Shown here piece after piece: positions 8,350-17,311 of a DNA stretch of 64,000 nt. The position numbers and the translations under genes were made by a program. The number at the start of each line of letters is the position of its first letter. Positions within the stretch are counted from its first letter, which is position 1. The notes beneath the pieces were generated by a model. The model did not search any database. It was not told the origin of the DNA and worked only from the letters and a program-made list of their open reading frames with translations. Origin of the DNA: Streptomyces capitiformicae (GTDB lineage: Bacteria; Actinomycetota; Actinomycetes; Streptomycetales; Streptomycetaceae); NCBI RefSeq assembly GCF_002214185.1, contig NZ_CP022161.1, positions 6,517,486 to 6,581,485 of the forward strand, in the 5' to 3' direction.

Positions 8350-9179
8350 CAAGATGTCTCCGGTGCGCTGGGAACCCCGGGTCGGCCGGTGGCGGGAGAG
8401 GGAGTGCCGCCGTCCGGTACGGGTGCGTCGGCGGGCTGGACGACGGACGCGCCGAGATAGGCGGTGATGACGGCGGGGTCGTCGCGGACCCGGCTCGGGG
8501 GTCCCGCCGCGATCACCTTGCCGAATTCCAGGACGACCAGGTGGTCGCAGATGCCCATCACCAGGCCCATGTCGTGGTCGATGAGGAGCAGCGCGGTACC
8601 GGCGTCGGCGACGGCACGCAGGCGGCGGCCGAGTTCGGCGCTCTCCGCGGTGTCCAGGCCGGCGGCGGGCTCGTCGAGGCAGATGATGCGGGGTCGGGCG
8701 GCCAGGGCCCGGGCCACGCCGACGAGTTTGCGCTGTCCCTGGGACAGCTCGGCCGGGGATGCGTCGGCGAGATCCTGCAGGCCCAGAGTGGTGAGGGCGT
8801 CGGCGACGGCGGAGGGCGGCGGTGTGCGGCGGCCGAAGGTCTCGCCGAACGCCCTGACCCAGGTCGGTTGTTCCGCCGTCACGCGCAGGTTCTCCGTCAC
8901 CGTGAGGTCCTCGAAGAGTTCGCTGCTCTGGAAAGTGCGGGCAAGGCCTCGGCGGGCCCGGGCATGCGGTGGCATGCCGGTCAGGTCCTCGCCGTCCAGT
9001 TCCACCCGGCCCCGGGCGCCGACCAGTCCGCTGACCGCGTCCACGAAGGTGGTCTTGCCCGCGCCGTTGGGGCCGATCAGTCCCACCAGTTGGCCTTCGG
9101 CGACATCCAGGGTGACGTCGCTGAGTGCGTGGACGCCGCCGTAACTGACGCCCAGCGAACGGACCTTGAACATGCTCAT
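8349..9179 (-). CDS. livG: Branched-chain amino acid-type ABC transporter ATPase LivG
   Basis: Second ATPase (276 residues) of the importer. Walker A GPNGAGKTT is near residue 36, with Q-loop block LARTFQSSELFEDLTVTENL, signature ELSQGQRKLVGVARAL, Walker B IICLDEPAAGL, and His switch LLIDHDMGLVMGICDH. The GICDHLVVLEFGKVIAAG block marks LivG rather than LivF. A C-terminal extension of about 35 Pro/Ser-rich residues is not conserved in the family. It starts with ATGA overlapping the end of livHM (translational coupling). The TnpB insertion begins at its stop codon and may reduce downstream livF expression. Confidence 0.9.
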   Translation of the reverse strand: MSMFKVRSLGVSYGGVHALSDVTLDVAEGQLVGLIGPNGAGKTTFVDAVSGLVGARGRVELDGEDLTGMPPHARARRGLARTFQSSELFEDLTVTENLRVTAEQPTWVRAFGETFGRRTPPPSAVADALTTLGLQDLADASPAELSQGQRKLVGVARALAARPRIICLDEPAAGLDTAESAELGRRLRAVADAGTALLLIDHDMGLVMGICDHLVVLEFGKVIAAGPPSRVRDDPAVITAYLGASVVQPADAPVPDGGTPSPATGRPGVPSAPETS

Positions 9180-11191
9180 CGTGCGACCTCCTCGCGGGCG
9201 GGCGCCGTTGTGGCCCCGGCGGTGTCCGACGTGGCGCTTTCGGCACGGACCTGGGCGGCTTTCGCCGCGCGGGCGGCTCTCTTGGATTTCTTACGGCGGT
9301 GGTTGGCGCCCGCGATGCCGTCCGGGTTCGCGATCAGCGTCACGATCAGGGAGACGCCGCCGAAGAGCAGCGCCCAGGTCCCCTTGACGCCGAACCACTT
9401 GTCCAGGGCGTGCGGGACGAGTGCCTCGGTGGACATCAGGCCGGCGATGACGGCTCCGGAGACCATCGTGATGCCGCCGATGTAGGCGAAGCCGATGAGG
9501 CCGAGTGCGGCCAGTGCGGTGAACCGGGCCGCACTGACGGAGCCGAAGTTGTAGGCGTACAGGGTGCCCGCGGCGCTGGCGATGAAAGAGCTGATGGCGA
9601 ACGCCGCGATTTTCACTCCCCGTACGTTGACGCCTGCCGCCGCGGCGGCGCGCTCGTTGGAGCGGACAGCGAGCATGCGCCGCCCCAGCCCGGTGCGTCT
9701 GAGGTTGGCCACGTACAGCCCCAGGGCGACGGCGACGGACAGGACGAGGAAGCCGAAGAGGGGGCTGGGTTCGTTGCCGTCCAGGCCGCGGAAGGCCGCC
9801 CCCGGACCGAGGTCCACCCCGAACAGGCGGGGAGGGGGCACGGTCACTCCGGCGGTGCCGCCGAAGGAGGTGTTGGTGAACAGGGCCTGTTCCATCGCGA
9901 GCGCGGCGGCCAGCGTGACGACGGCCAGGCTCACGCCGCGGACCCGCAGGGCGGAGATGCCGGCCGCCACACCGAGCAGGGTGGCCAGGAGAGTCGCGCC
10001 GAGGGCGCTGAAGGGGAAGGGGATGTGCAGTCCGGTCGCCAAGTGGGACAGGACGAAACCGGCAGTGCCGGAGAGCGCGAGCTGCATCACGGAGATCTGT
10101 CCCACGTAGCCGGTGATGACGACGTACGAGAGGACGATGATCGCGCCGATCAGCGAGTTCGTCAGCGCCTGGCGGAAGTCGAACGGCAGCACGATCAAGG
10201 CGAGGGCGGCGGCGGCCGTGGCCAGGACGGCCGGTCGTAGCAGTCGGTCCGGCAGCGGTACGGCGGGCAGCCGCTGCTCGACGAGTTCGCCACGGCGCGG
10301 CAGGCCCGCTCCCTTCACGTAGAGCGCGATGATCATCAAGATGAAGATCATCAGCTGCTGGAGTCCGGGCATGGCGTTGCCGTTGTCGGTCGGAAACCAG
10401 CTCTGGGTGGACAGGTAGTAGACGACCGACTGCATCACGCCGATGAGGATGCCGGCGCTGCAGGCGATCCACAGTGAGGTGAATCCGGCGAAGAGGGCCG
10501 CTGCCAGGGCCGGGACCACCTGCAGCGGGAGCGTGACGGAGTCGACCTGGACGATGGGTGCGGCCAGGACACCGAGCAGTCCCGCGATCAGCGCGGACAG
10601 CAGGGTGTTGGCGAGGGAGACGCTGTTGGGTGACAGACCGGCCAGCAGGGCCGCCTGTTCGTTCTCCGAGGCGGCGCGGGTGGCGAGCCCGAACCGGGTC
10701 CATCGGTACAGGGCCCCGAGGGCGAGCGCGATGGCGATCACCAGTCCTGTCAGAACGAAACGGTCGACGGGCGTGGTGACGCCCAGGACGGTGACGGCGT
10801 CCGAGGGCAGGATGCTGGGGGCCTGCTGGGGCTGGGTTCCGAACACCAGCAGCACGGTGGCCTGCAGGGTGAGCAGAATGCCGAGTGACGCCGCGAGCTT
10901 GGCCAGTGGTGAGACCGCCCGCAGGGGCTTGAACACGGCTACTTCGGTGAGCACACCGACCGCGAGCGCCGCCGTGAGCGCCCCCGCCAAGGCTGCGGCA
11001 ATCGGCAGTGAGAAGCCGAAGAAGCCGGTGCTCAGGGCCCAGAAGGTGTAACCGGCGACCATCGCGACGGCGCCGGTCGACAGGTTGATGATGCCTGAAC
11101 CCCGGTAGGTCGCCACGACGCCGAGTGCGATGCCGGCGATCAGTGCCCCCTGGCCCAGGCCGAGCACGGCGAAGAGCAGGATCTGTTCCAT
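9176..11191 (-). CDS. livHM: Fused LivH-LivM permease of HAAT ABC importer
   Basis: Membrane protein of 671 residues uniting both permease subunits. Residues 1 to about 290 are LivH-like (MEQILLFAVLGLGQGALIAG, many membrane segments). After a cytoplasmic linker rich in charge (around 300-315), residues 320-640 are LivM-like, with the EAA-type loop ANLRRTGLGRRMLAVRSNERAAAAAGVN. The tail of about 40 residues is basic and Ala-rich. Such H-M fusions are common in actinobacteria. It lies 120 bp downstream of livJ and overlaps livG by 4 bp. Confidence 0.9.
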   Translation of the reverse strand: MEQILLFAVLGLGQGALIAGIALGVVATYRGSGIINLSTGAVAMVAGYTFWALSTGFFGFSLPIAAALAGALTAALAVGVLTEVAVFKPLRAVSPLAKLAASLGILLTLQATVLLVFGTQPQQAPSILPSDAVTVLGVTTPVDRFVLTGLVIAIALALGALYRWTRFGLATRAASENEQAALLAGLSPNSVSLANTLLSALIAGLLGVLAAPIVQVDSVTLPLQVVPALAAALFAGFTSLWIACSAGILIGVMQSVVYYLSTQSWFPTDNGNAMPGLQQLMIFILMIIALYVKGAGLPRRGELVEQRLPAVPLPDRLLRPAVLATAAAALALIVLPFDFRQALTNSLIGAIIVLSYVVITGYVGQISVMQLALSGTAGFVLSHLATGLHIPFPFSALGATLLATLLGVAAGISALRVRGVSLAVVTLAAALAMEQALFTNTSFGGTAGVTVPPPRLFGVDLGPGAAFRGLDGNEPSPLFGFLVLSVAVALGLYVANLRRTGLGRRMLAVRSNERAAAAAGVNVRGVKIAAFAISSFIASAAGTLYAYNFGSVSAARFTALAALGLIGFAYIGGITMVSGAVIAGLMSTEALVPHALDKWFGVKGTWALLFGGVSLIVTLIANPDGIAGANHRRKKSKRAARAAKAAQVRAESATSDTAGATTAPAREEVAR

Positions 11192-11207
11192 TACTTACTC
11201 CTGGAGC

Positions 11208-11256
11208 GCCGTGTTCCTGAGGCTGTAGGGGAGCCGTCGGGTTTCAGGAACACGGC
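11208..11256 (-). terminator. Stem-loop between livJ and livHM
   Basis: Perfect 13-bp inverted repeat, GCCGTGTTCCTGA (11208-11220) and TCAGGAACACGGC (11244-11256), with a 23-base loop and no U-tract. It sits between the binding-protein gene and the permease gene. That is the usual place for an attenuator or mRNA-stabilising hairpin that keeps binding-protein expression higher than permease expression. Confidence 0.7.
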
Positions 11257-11310
11257 ACGGGAAGGTCTGTCGCGGGCCGGAGGCGACCCGGGCGGACGGT
11301 GGGACGGTGG

Positions 11311-12624
11311 TCACCGGGGCGGGCGGAGCCAGTCGGTCAGCGGCTGGAAGGCACCCTTGCCCTTGTACTGGTAGAACCGCGCCTGGTCGTTGCAGACCGC
11401 GGGGGCGTCCGGGTACTTGGCGCACTTGACCTCGGCGGCACCCATGACGACCGGCCCGGTGAACTTCTTCAGCTGCGCGGAGACGGCCGCCGGGGTGATC
11501 TTGTCGGCTCCCACGGCGTTGAGCGCCTTGGCGTACGTCAGGATCGTGCTCCAGCCCAGTGGTGCGAAGACCTGGGACGCGGTGGCCTTGTCCAGCCCCA
11601 CCTTGCCGGATGCCTCCAGGAACGCCTTGGAGTCGGCGGCCGAGGTGTCGGTCGGCAGCGTCTGGGCGACGCCGTACGTCCATGTGGGCAGATCACCGCC
11701 CAGGCCCTTGGCCACGTCCGGTGACATGCACAGGGGCGTGGACACCACGGGCTTGTCGATGCCGAGTTGCTTGAGTGCCTTGGCGACTCCGACACACCCG
11801 GAGCCGATCGTGATGGGCACGATGACATCGGCGGAGTTGGCGCCTGCCGCGGTGACCGGGCCGATCAGGTCCGTGGCCTGCGCGTCGAAGCCGACCGACT
11901 TGACGGTGAGACCTGCGGCCTTGAGTCCCTTGACCGCCGCGCTCGACGCGATCTTGTCGCCGGGGGTGTTCGTGTGGATGACCGCCGCCGTCTTCGCCTT
12001 GAGGACGTCACGCGAGTACGTGCCCCAGGTGCCGAAGATGTGCGGCAGGTCGCCGAAGGTGCTGTAGGTGTTCTTCGCCGTGGGCAGGGTGGGTCCCGTC
12101 GCCACGCCGACCAGGACCGGCTTCTTGCCCGCCACCACGGAGTTGAAGGAGGCGTCACCCAGGTACAGATTGCCGAGGGCGATGGCGGAGACGGCCTTGT
12201 CGCCGAGCAGTTGCTGGCCGCACTTCTGTCCCTCCTCCTCGGCGGAGACCACCGTGCAGACGTTCAGCCGTAGCGGGTGGCCACCGATTCCGCCCAGCTT
12301 CTCGTTGACGTACCGAACGGCTGCCTTGGCGCCCAGGGTCGCCTCAGGGCTGCCACCGGGGCCGCCCTCGACGTTCACCCAGCCGAGAGTGATCGGAGAC
12401 AGGCCGGAGTCGGCCTTGCCCGCCTTGCTCCCCACGTAACTCGGATAGTCGGTCACCCGGGCGGCCGCCGGGCGGGTGTCCGCGGCGGCTGACGAGTCGG
12501 CTGCGCCGGCACCGGTCGAGGTCGAGCCCGGGCTCTGCGAGCCACTGCAGGCGGTGAGGCCCATGACGGGCGCCAGGAGGGAGGCGATGAGGCCCAGTCT
12601 TCGGACACGCGGATGGGTAGGCAT
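11311..12624 (-). CDS. livJ: Substrate-binding lipoprotein of Liv-type ABC importer
   Basis: Periplasmic-binding-fold protein (Peripla_BP_6 type), 437 residues. The start at 12624 is chosen because GGAGG lies 8 bases upstream and the protein then opens MPTHPRVRRLGLIAS and ends its signal with lipobox LTAC (Cys about residue 26), so it should be membrane-anchored outside the cell. The family blocks ITLGWVNVEGG, LGAKAAVRYVNEKLGGI, LGNLYLGDASFNSVVAGKKP and VIVPITIGSGCVGVAKAL are present. First gene of the operon and divergent from a TetR regulator 258 bp away. The ligand is not predictable; the neighbouring decayed tricarballylate and dicarboxylate genes suggest an organic acid is possible. Confidence 0.88.
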   Translation of the reverse strand: MPTHPRVRRLGLIASLLAPVMGLTACSGSQSPGSTSTGAGAADSSAAADTRPAAARVTDYPSYVGSKAGKADSGLSPITLGWVNVEGGPGGSPEATLGAKAAVRYVNEKLGGIGGHPLRLNVCTVVSAEEEGQKCGQQLLGDKAVSAIALGNLYLGDASFNSVVAGKKPVLVGVATGPTLPTAKNTYSTFGDLPHIFGTWGTYSRDVLKAKTAAVIHTNTPGDKIASSAAVKGLKAAGLTVKSVGFDAQATDLIGPVTAAGANSADVIVPITIGSGCVGVAKALKQLGIDKPVVSTPLCMSPDVAKGLGGDLPTWTYGVAQTLPTDTSAADSKAFLEASGKVGLDKATASQVFAPLGWSTILTYAKALNAVGADKITPAAVSAQLKKFTGPVVMGAAEVKCAKYPDAPAVCNDQARFYQYKGKGAFQPLTDWLRPPR

Positions 12625-12781
12625 ACGAGACCTCCGTGGACGGAGCGAAGGGGAGACATGCCGAAGGCATGCGCAACGGTGAGTCGAGCGGTCGGCCGGA
12701 GACCTGGAGCGCACGGGGTGACCAGCGCGAAGGGCGGCTCAGAGGCACCCGGAAAGGCCTGCTCAGGCAAGCTCCCGGGCT

Positions 12782-12800
12782 TTCGTAACTTTCTTACGAA
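12782..12800. promoter_or_regulatory. Candidate TetR operator in livJ-tetR intergenic region
   Basis: Perfect palindrome TTCGTAA-CTTTC-TTACGAA (7-bp arms, 5-bp spacer) 158 bp upstream of livJ and 83 bp upstream of the divergent TetR gene. Half-site size and position are what a TetR dimer controlling both directions would use. No regulator-site match was computed. Confidence 0.65.
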
Positions 12801-12882
12801 CCGGGAATCTAGGTGTACGCTTACCCCCTGTCAACGCCTCGGTTCACTTCGATTTAACGATCACGCAGAGAAGGGGGAGGGT

Positions 12883-13650
12883 GTGACGACGCAGGCCGGA
12901 AGGCGCAGACTGCCTCGGCGCTCACTCGAGGAGACCCGGGCCCTCATGCTGGAAGCGGCGACCAAACTCGTCTGTGCGGGGACCGCCGACACCAGTGAGG
13001 CCGCGGTCTCCGCCGCACTGGCCCACGTGCGGGTCAAGCAGGTGACGGAAGAGGCCACCCGCATCATCCGGGACCGGCTGGGCGACAAGGCGGCACCGGC
13101 GGTCACCACAGGATCGATCTACCAGATCTGGCCGGCTCAGGCCGACTTCCAGGCCGAACTGTTGTTCCACCTCACCTCCCGGCAGGCGGAACTGGTACCC
13201 GGTCTACCCGACAGCATCCGGCGCTTCCAGGAAGCCGTCGAGAAGGGCATCACCTGGCAGGAAGCCCTCAACGACGTACTGACCGACAACCACAAGAACC
13301 ACCGGGTGGATCCGATCTACCGGGTGATGCTCGGTTTCTACGCCAGCGCCGCGAACCCCCGTGTGCGTGAGGCCCTCGGGCACTACGGCGAATCGTTCAC
13401 GAAGGTGGCCTGCGAGGCGTACCAGGCCCTGCTCGACACATACGGACTACGCATGCGTGCGCCCTACCAGGTCGATCACCTCGCCACCAGCATCGCGTCC
13501 CTGCTGGACGGCTTCCACATGCGGTGGATCGCCGGCTACGGGGACCTGGCGGACCCGCATGGCGACGAGAACTGGTCCCTCGTCACAAGGGTTGCCGTCA
13601 TGCTGTTCGACCAGTTCACCGAACCCGTACCCGCGGACGGCACTTCCTGA
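12883..13650 (+). CDS. TetR-like transcriptional regulator
   Basis: 255 residues from GTG 12883, which follows GGGGGAGG. The N-terminal region (SLEETRALMLEAATKLV, then VTTGSIYQIWPAQADFQAELLFHLTS) has the shape of a TetR helix-turn-helix (G-S-I-Y-x-x-W/F-x-x-x-x-x-F). The segment between helices is about 20 residues longer than usual (EAAVSAALAHVRVKQV...). The C-terminal two-thirds is an all-helical ligand domain. It is divergent from livJ and probably represses it and itself through the palindrome at 12782-12800. Longer upstream open frame (to 12613) is rejected because it crosses the promoter region. Confidence 0.8.
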   Translation: MTTQAGRRRLPRRSLEETRALMLEAATKLVCAGTADTSEAAVSAALAHVRVKQVTEEATRIIRDRLGDKAAPAVTTGSIYQIWPAQADFQAELLFHLTSRQAELVPGLPDSIRRFQEAVEKGITWQEALNDVLTDNHKNHRVDPIYRVMLGFYASAANPRVREALGHYGESFTKVACEAYQALLDTYGLRMRAPYQVDHLATSIASLLDGFHMRWIAGYGDLADPHGDENWSLVTRVAVMLFDQFTEPVPADGTS

Positions 13651-13774
13651 GGACCTGTGCCCCTCCCTGTGACCGGCACGGGGCAGCGACGGACATCGCG
13701 GTCGTCACCGTACCCGTGGACCGGGCTGGGGCGTCCGGACCCGGGGCGTCCTGAGCGTTCGAAGCGCTCGGGAG

Positions 13775-14089
13775 TCAACGCGGCCCGTTCGGCGAGCAGC
13801 GCGGCGCCGTCAACCCGCACTTCGTCGAGGAAGTCGCTTCGGCGTACGGCGCAAGGCCGGTGAGGGGAAAGCGGTCCTGTGCGGCCGGTTCGAGAAGGTC
13901 CTTCAGGTCGGCGAGCCCGCCGTGACTGGTGCGCATGGCGCCGGCGATGAAGGAGGAATTGCCACCGGCCCACTGACGTGGGGCCTTTTCCAGTACGAGG
14001 ACCTGGGCTCCTCCTGCCGGGCGGACTGTGCGGCGCAGAGGCCCGGCGTTTCCGCCGCCGACCACGATGACGTCCCAGGGTGCTGCCAT
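13775..14089 (-). pseudogene. FAD-dependent tricarballylate dehydrogenase (TcuA-like), N-terminal remnant
   Basis: WDVIVVGGGNAG (FAD GxGxxG motif) is followed by VLVLEKAP-QWAGGNSSFIAGAMRTSHGGL, closely resembling the start of TcuA-type flavoproteins. Between them the helix normally reading LCAALAARE has become PLRRTVRPAGGA, a frameshifted patch. After about 90 residues homology ends. Only the FAD-binding N-terminus of a protein normally near 470 residues remains. The dctA remnant follows at 14162, fitting a decayed tricarboxylate/dicarboxylate uptake locus. Confidence 0.7.
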
Positions 14090-14161
14090 GAGCGGGGTGC
14101 TTCTGATCACGAGAAGGGGCCGATCCGGAGCCCACGCTCCGGACCGGCGGTGAGGGGTGTG

Positions 14162-14965
14162 TCAGCCGGCGGCGGGCACCGGCTCACGGTCCGCCCCGGT
14201 CGCCGTCTTCGGGTCGGCCTCCTCGACCGCCTCGGGTTTGGAGTCGGGCGTCGGTTCTGCCTGCGGCTCGGGGGTGTGGTCGGTCTCGGGAGCGGAGGTG
14301 TAAGGGAGGTCGCCACGGAGGACGGCCTTGGCACGGTCCTCGTCGAGTTGCCCCTCCCACTTGGCCACCGCCAGGGTGGCGACGCCGTTGCCCACGGCGC
14401 TTGTCAGAGCACGGGCCTCGGACATGAAGCGGTCGATGCCGAAGATGAGGGCCAGGGCGGCGACGGGTACGTACGGTATGGCGCTGAGGGTGGCGGCCAG
14501 GGCGATGAAGCCGGAGCCGGTGACGCCGGCCGCGCCCTTGGACGTGAGCAGCATGACAGCGAGCATGGACAGCTGCTGGGTGAGGCTGAGGTCGATGCCG
14601 AGGGCCTGGGCGCGGAAGACCGAGCCCATGGTCAGGTAGACGGCGGTGCCGTCGAGGTTGAAGGAGTATCCGGCGGGCAGCGTGATCCCGACGACCGGCT
14701 TCGAGGCGCCCGCGTGCTGGAGCTTGGCCATCATGCGCGGCAGCACCGGCTCGCTGGACGAGGTGCCCAGGACGATCAGCAGCTCTTCCTTGATGTAGCG
14801 GAGGAAGGGAAGCAGACGCAGGCCGTTGATGCGCCTGACCGTGCCGAGGAGGACCAGGACGAAGAACAGGGCGGTGAGCCAGAAGGAGCCGACCAGCAGG
14901 AAGAGGTGGCGCAGGGTGTCCAGGCCGTAGTTGCCGATGGTGACGGCCATGGAGCCGACAGAGCG
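14162..14965 (-). pseudogene. C4-dicarboxylate:cation symporter DctA, C-terminal half
   Basis: DAACS (glutamate/dicarboxylate) transporter signatures: [32 protein letters not shown] (HP1 serine-rich loop), [21 protein letters not shown] (TM7 NMDGT-type motif), [16 protein letters not shown] (HP2) and [20 protein letters not shown] (TM8). The first four to five membrane segments are missing. Upstream of 14965 the frame changes and enters non-homologous sequence. The acidic, Pro/Glu-rich tail of about 40 residues is normal for Streptomyces DctA. Substrate-site motifs are intact but the protein cannot fold alone. Confidence 0.85.
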
Positions 14966-15706
14966 AGCAAGATGTGCACGGAGAGCTGGCTCGCGGTCAG
15001 CATCGGAGGCAGGGCGAGGGGCACGGCCGCCGCCGCGCCGGGCGCGACAAGGCCGGCCGCTTTTCCCCGGGCCTTGTCGATCAACCCTCATCTTGGGCGT
15101 TTCCCCCAGGTCAGAGGCTGTTGGATGCCGCGCTCCTTCTCGTCTTGCACCCTTGTCAGTCTTTTCCGCTCCTTGTGTCCCACTTGCGTCCCGAACGCGT
15201 CCCGGGTAAATAGGTCCGGCTGCCACAACCACCGTCGTCCCAGCCGAGAGACAGGCGCCAGAACCGAGAGCGAGGAGCTGGGACAGCCGGCGTCCACCCA
15301 GTGCTCGGCGGCAGGCAGTCCCGTGCGGCGAGAGCGGCGTGGTCGTTCTTCCCGCCTCCGCGCCCTCCGGTGCCATGGGGGGTGACCAGACGCGTCGCGC
15401 CCGGCGGCCGGTCTTCTGGGTCCCGGCGCCTCACCTCACCCTCGCGTCCCGTTGCGCGCGTTACACGTGAGGCTCCTGTCGCCCGCCTGTATGGAAGCTG
15501 TCGATGTGCTGTCAGTCCAGTCATGTGACTTGTTTTCTCAGTGACGCAGCCCACATTGAACGTTGAAGCTACTTGAGCCGCCACCGGACTCCGGTGGTGT
15601 CGCCCTGCACCCCCGCACGATGCTCGACATATCCACATATCGAGGCACGTCAGCGTTCAGTAGCCCGAGGCATCTTCTCCCCACACAGCCAGGAGGTCTG
15701 TGAAGC
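14966..15706. other. Scar region without a gene
   Basis: Contains integrase-tail repeat copy 2 (15139-15213), otherwise unassigned sequence. The last 160 bp should hold the promoter of the adenylation-enzyme operon starting at 15707, but no clear -35/-10 was found; GGAGG-like AGGAGG lies at 15691-15696 as its ribosome-binding site. Confidence 0.5.
15139..15213 (-). repeat. Integrase-tail-like repeat, copy 2
   Basis: Minus-strand reading ACCCGGGACGCGTTCGGGAC, GCAAGTGGGACACAAGGA, GCGGAAAAGACTGACAAG is close to copy 1 with a 9-10 bp insertion. One frame gives [19 protein letters not shown], paralleling PGRVRDAFGTQGQEQTGKS in copy 1. No integrase gene or tRNA fragment is beside this copy. Confidence 0.6.
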
Positions 15707-17311
15707 ATGCCCCTGAGCCATCTGTCCCCCCAAGACAGGGCCCTGTTCTGGCAGTTCGGCCAAGGTCCTGAAGTCCCCGTCTCCGACCCCCTCGTCCACC
15801 ACGCCTTCGAACGGTGGGCCACCGCCGCGCCGCACACCGTCGCCGCCGAGCACCAGGGAACGACGATCACATACGGCGAGCTGAACCGTCGTGCCACCCG
15901 GCTCGCGGCCAGACTCGTACGGGAGGGCGTACGGCCCGGCGATCACGTCGGCCTCTTCTTACGCCGCTCCATCCCGATGCTCGTCGGGCTGCTCGGCACG
16001 CTGAAGGCCGGCGCCGCGTACGTCCCGCAGGACATCGGTCTCACCCCAGCCGCCCAGTTGCGGCACGTCATCCGCACCGCCGGAACCCGGGTCGTCCTCA
16101 CTCAGTCGGAGCACACGCAGCGGGTGCCTCCGGCTGACACCGGACACCGGCTGATCACGCTCGACGACGATCTCGCCAACCTCACCACGGAAGGGCCGGT
16201 CCGTCTCGAGCGGCCCGTACGCCCCGACGACGGGTGCTACGTCCTGTTCACCTCCGGCACGACCGGCAAGCCCAACGGAGTGAAGGTCACCCACCGCAAC
16301 GTCGCGAACATCCTCCTCACCGCACCCGGTGACCTGGGCATCCGCCCCGGTGACCGGGTCGCCCAGCTCCTCAACATCGCCTTCGACATGGCCGCCTGGG
16401 AGATCCTCGGCTGTCTCGCCCACGGCGGCACGCTCGTCGTCCGCGGCAAGGACGTCGCGGCGGCGGCCCGTACGGCGGACGTGCTGATCGCGACGCCGAC
16501 GGTGCTGTCCGGGATCGACCCGGCGGACTGCCCCCACGTGCGGACGGTGGCGGTCGCGGGCGAGCCGTGCCCGCGCCCGCTCGCGGACGCCTGGGCCCGG
16601 CGGTCCGCCTTCCACAACTCCTGCGGGCCCACGGAGACGACGATCGTCAACACGATGCGCCACCACCGCGTGGACGACGCACTGCTCACGATCGGCCGCC
16701 CCACCCCCAACAACACGGTGTACGTCCTCGATGAGCACAGGCGTGCGCTGCCCATCGGGGAGGTCGGCGAGATGTGGGCCGGGGGTGACTGCGTATCGGC
16801 GGGCTACTTGAACAACGAGGCACTGAACGCCGAGCGGTACGCCCCCGACCCCTTCCTCGGCGGCGGACGCCGCATGTTCCGTACCCGCGACCTCGGCCGC
16901 TGGACGCCGGACGGCGAACTCGAGCATCTGGGCCGTACCGACGACCAGGTCAAGGTCCGCGGCTTCCGCGTAGAACTCGACTCCGTCTCCTCGGTGCTGG
17001 AGTCGGTGGCGGGCTGCTCCCGCGCCGTCACACTCAAGCGGGACGCCCGCAGCCTGATCTCCTTCGTCTGCCCGGCCGACGTCGACCCGGACACGGCCCG
17101 GCGCGCGGTGGCCGACGTACTGCCGTACTACTGCGTGCCGGCCACGGTCCTCCCGGTGGCCGCGCTGCCGGAGACGGACCGGGGCAAGGTCGACCGGGCG
17201 GCACTGCTGCGGCTGGCGGCGGAACGGGAGGAGGCCGGGCGGGCGGTGACGGTTCATGGCGAGGGAGCAGCCCTGCTGCCGGTGTCGGCGGTGCGAGAGG
17301 GGGCGGTCTGA
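15707..17311 (+). CDS. Stand-alone amino acid adenylation (NRPS A-domain-like) enzyme
   Basis: ANL-family enzyme, 534 residues, ATG preceded by AGGAGG. NRPS-type core motifs in order: A2-like LKAGAAYVPQD, A3 LFTSGTTGKPNGV (near 183), A4-like FDMAAWEIL, A5 NSCGPTETT, A7-A8 RTRDLGRWTPDGELEHLGR...KVRGFRVEL, and A10 ETDRGKVDR with the catalytic Lys. There is no carrier-protein or condensation domain, so the activated acid must go to a partner in trans or to a non-peptide product. Its stop overlaps the next start by one base (TGATG), giving tight coupling to the membrane reductase. A-domain plus membrane reductase matches the domain order of fungal TmpL. Confidence 0.85.
   Translation: MPLSHLSPQDRALFWQFGQGPEVPVSDPLVHHAFERWATAAPHTVAAEHQGTTITYGELNRRATRLAARLVREGVRPGDHVGLFLRRSIPMLVGLLGTLKAGAAYVPQDIGLTPAAQLRHVIRTAGTRVVLTQSEHTQRVPPADTGHRLITLDDDLANLTTEGPVRLERPVRPDDGCYVLFTSGTTGKPNGVKVTHRNVANILLTAPGDLGIRPGDRVAQLLNIAFDMAAWEILGCLAHGGTLVVRGKDVAAAARTADVLIATPTVLSGIDPADCPHVRTVAVAGEPCPRPLADAWARRSAFHNSCGPTETTIVNTMRHHRVDDALLTIGRPTPNNTVYVLDEHRRALPIGEVGEMWAGGDCVSAGYLNNEALNAERYAPDPFLGGGRRMFRTRDLGRWTPDGELEHLGRTDDQVKVRGFRVELDSVSSVLESVAGCSRAVTLKRDARSLISFVCPADVDPDTARRAVADVLPYYCVPATVLPVAALPETDRGKVDRAALLRLAAEREEAGRAVTVHGEGAALLPVSAVREGAV

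Noticed and set aside
9291..10703. 470-codon minus-strand frame
   Set aside because: Alternative frame of livHM; Arg/Pro/His-rich shadow.
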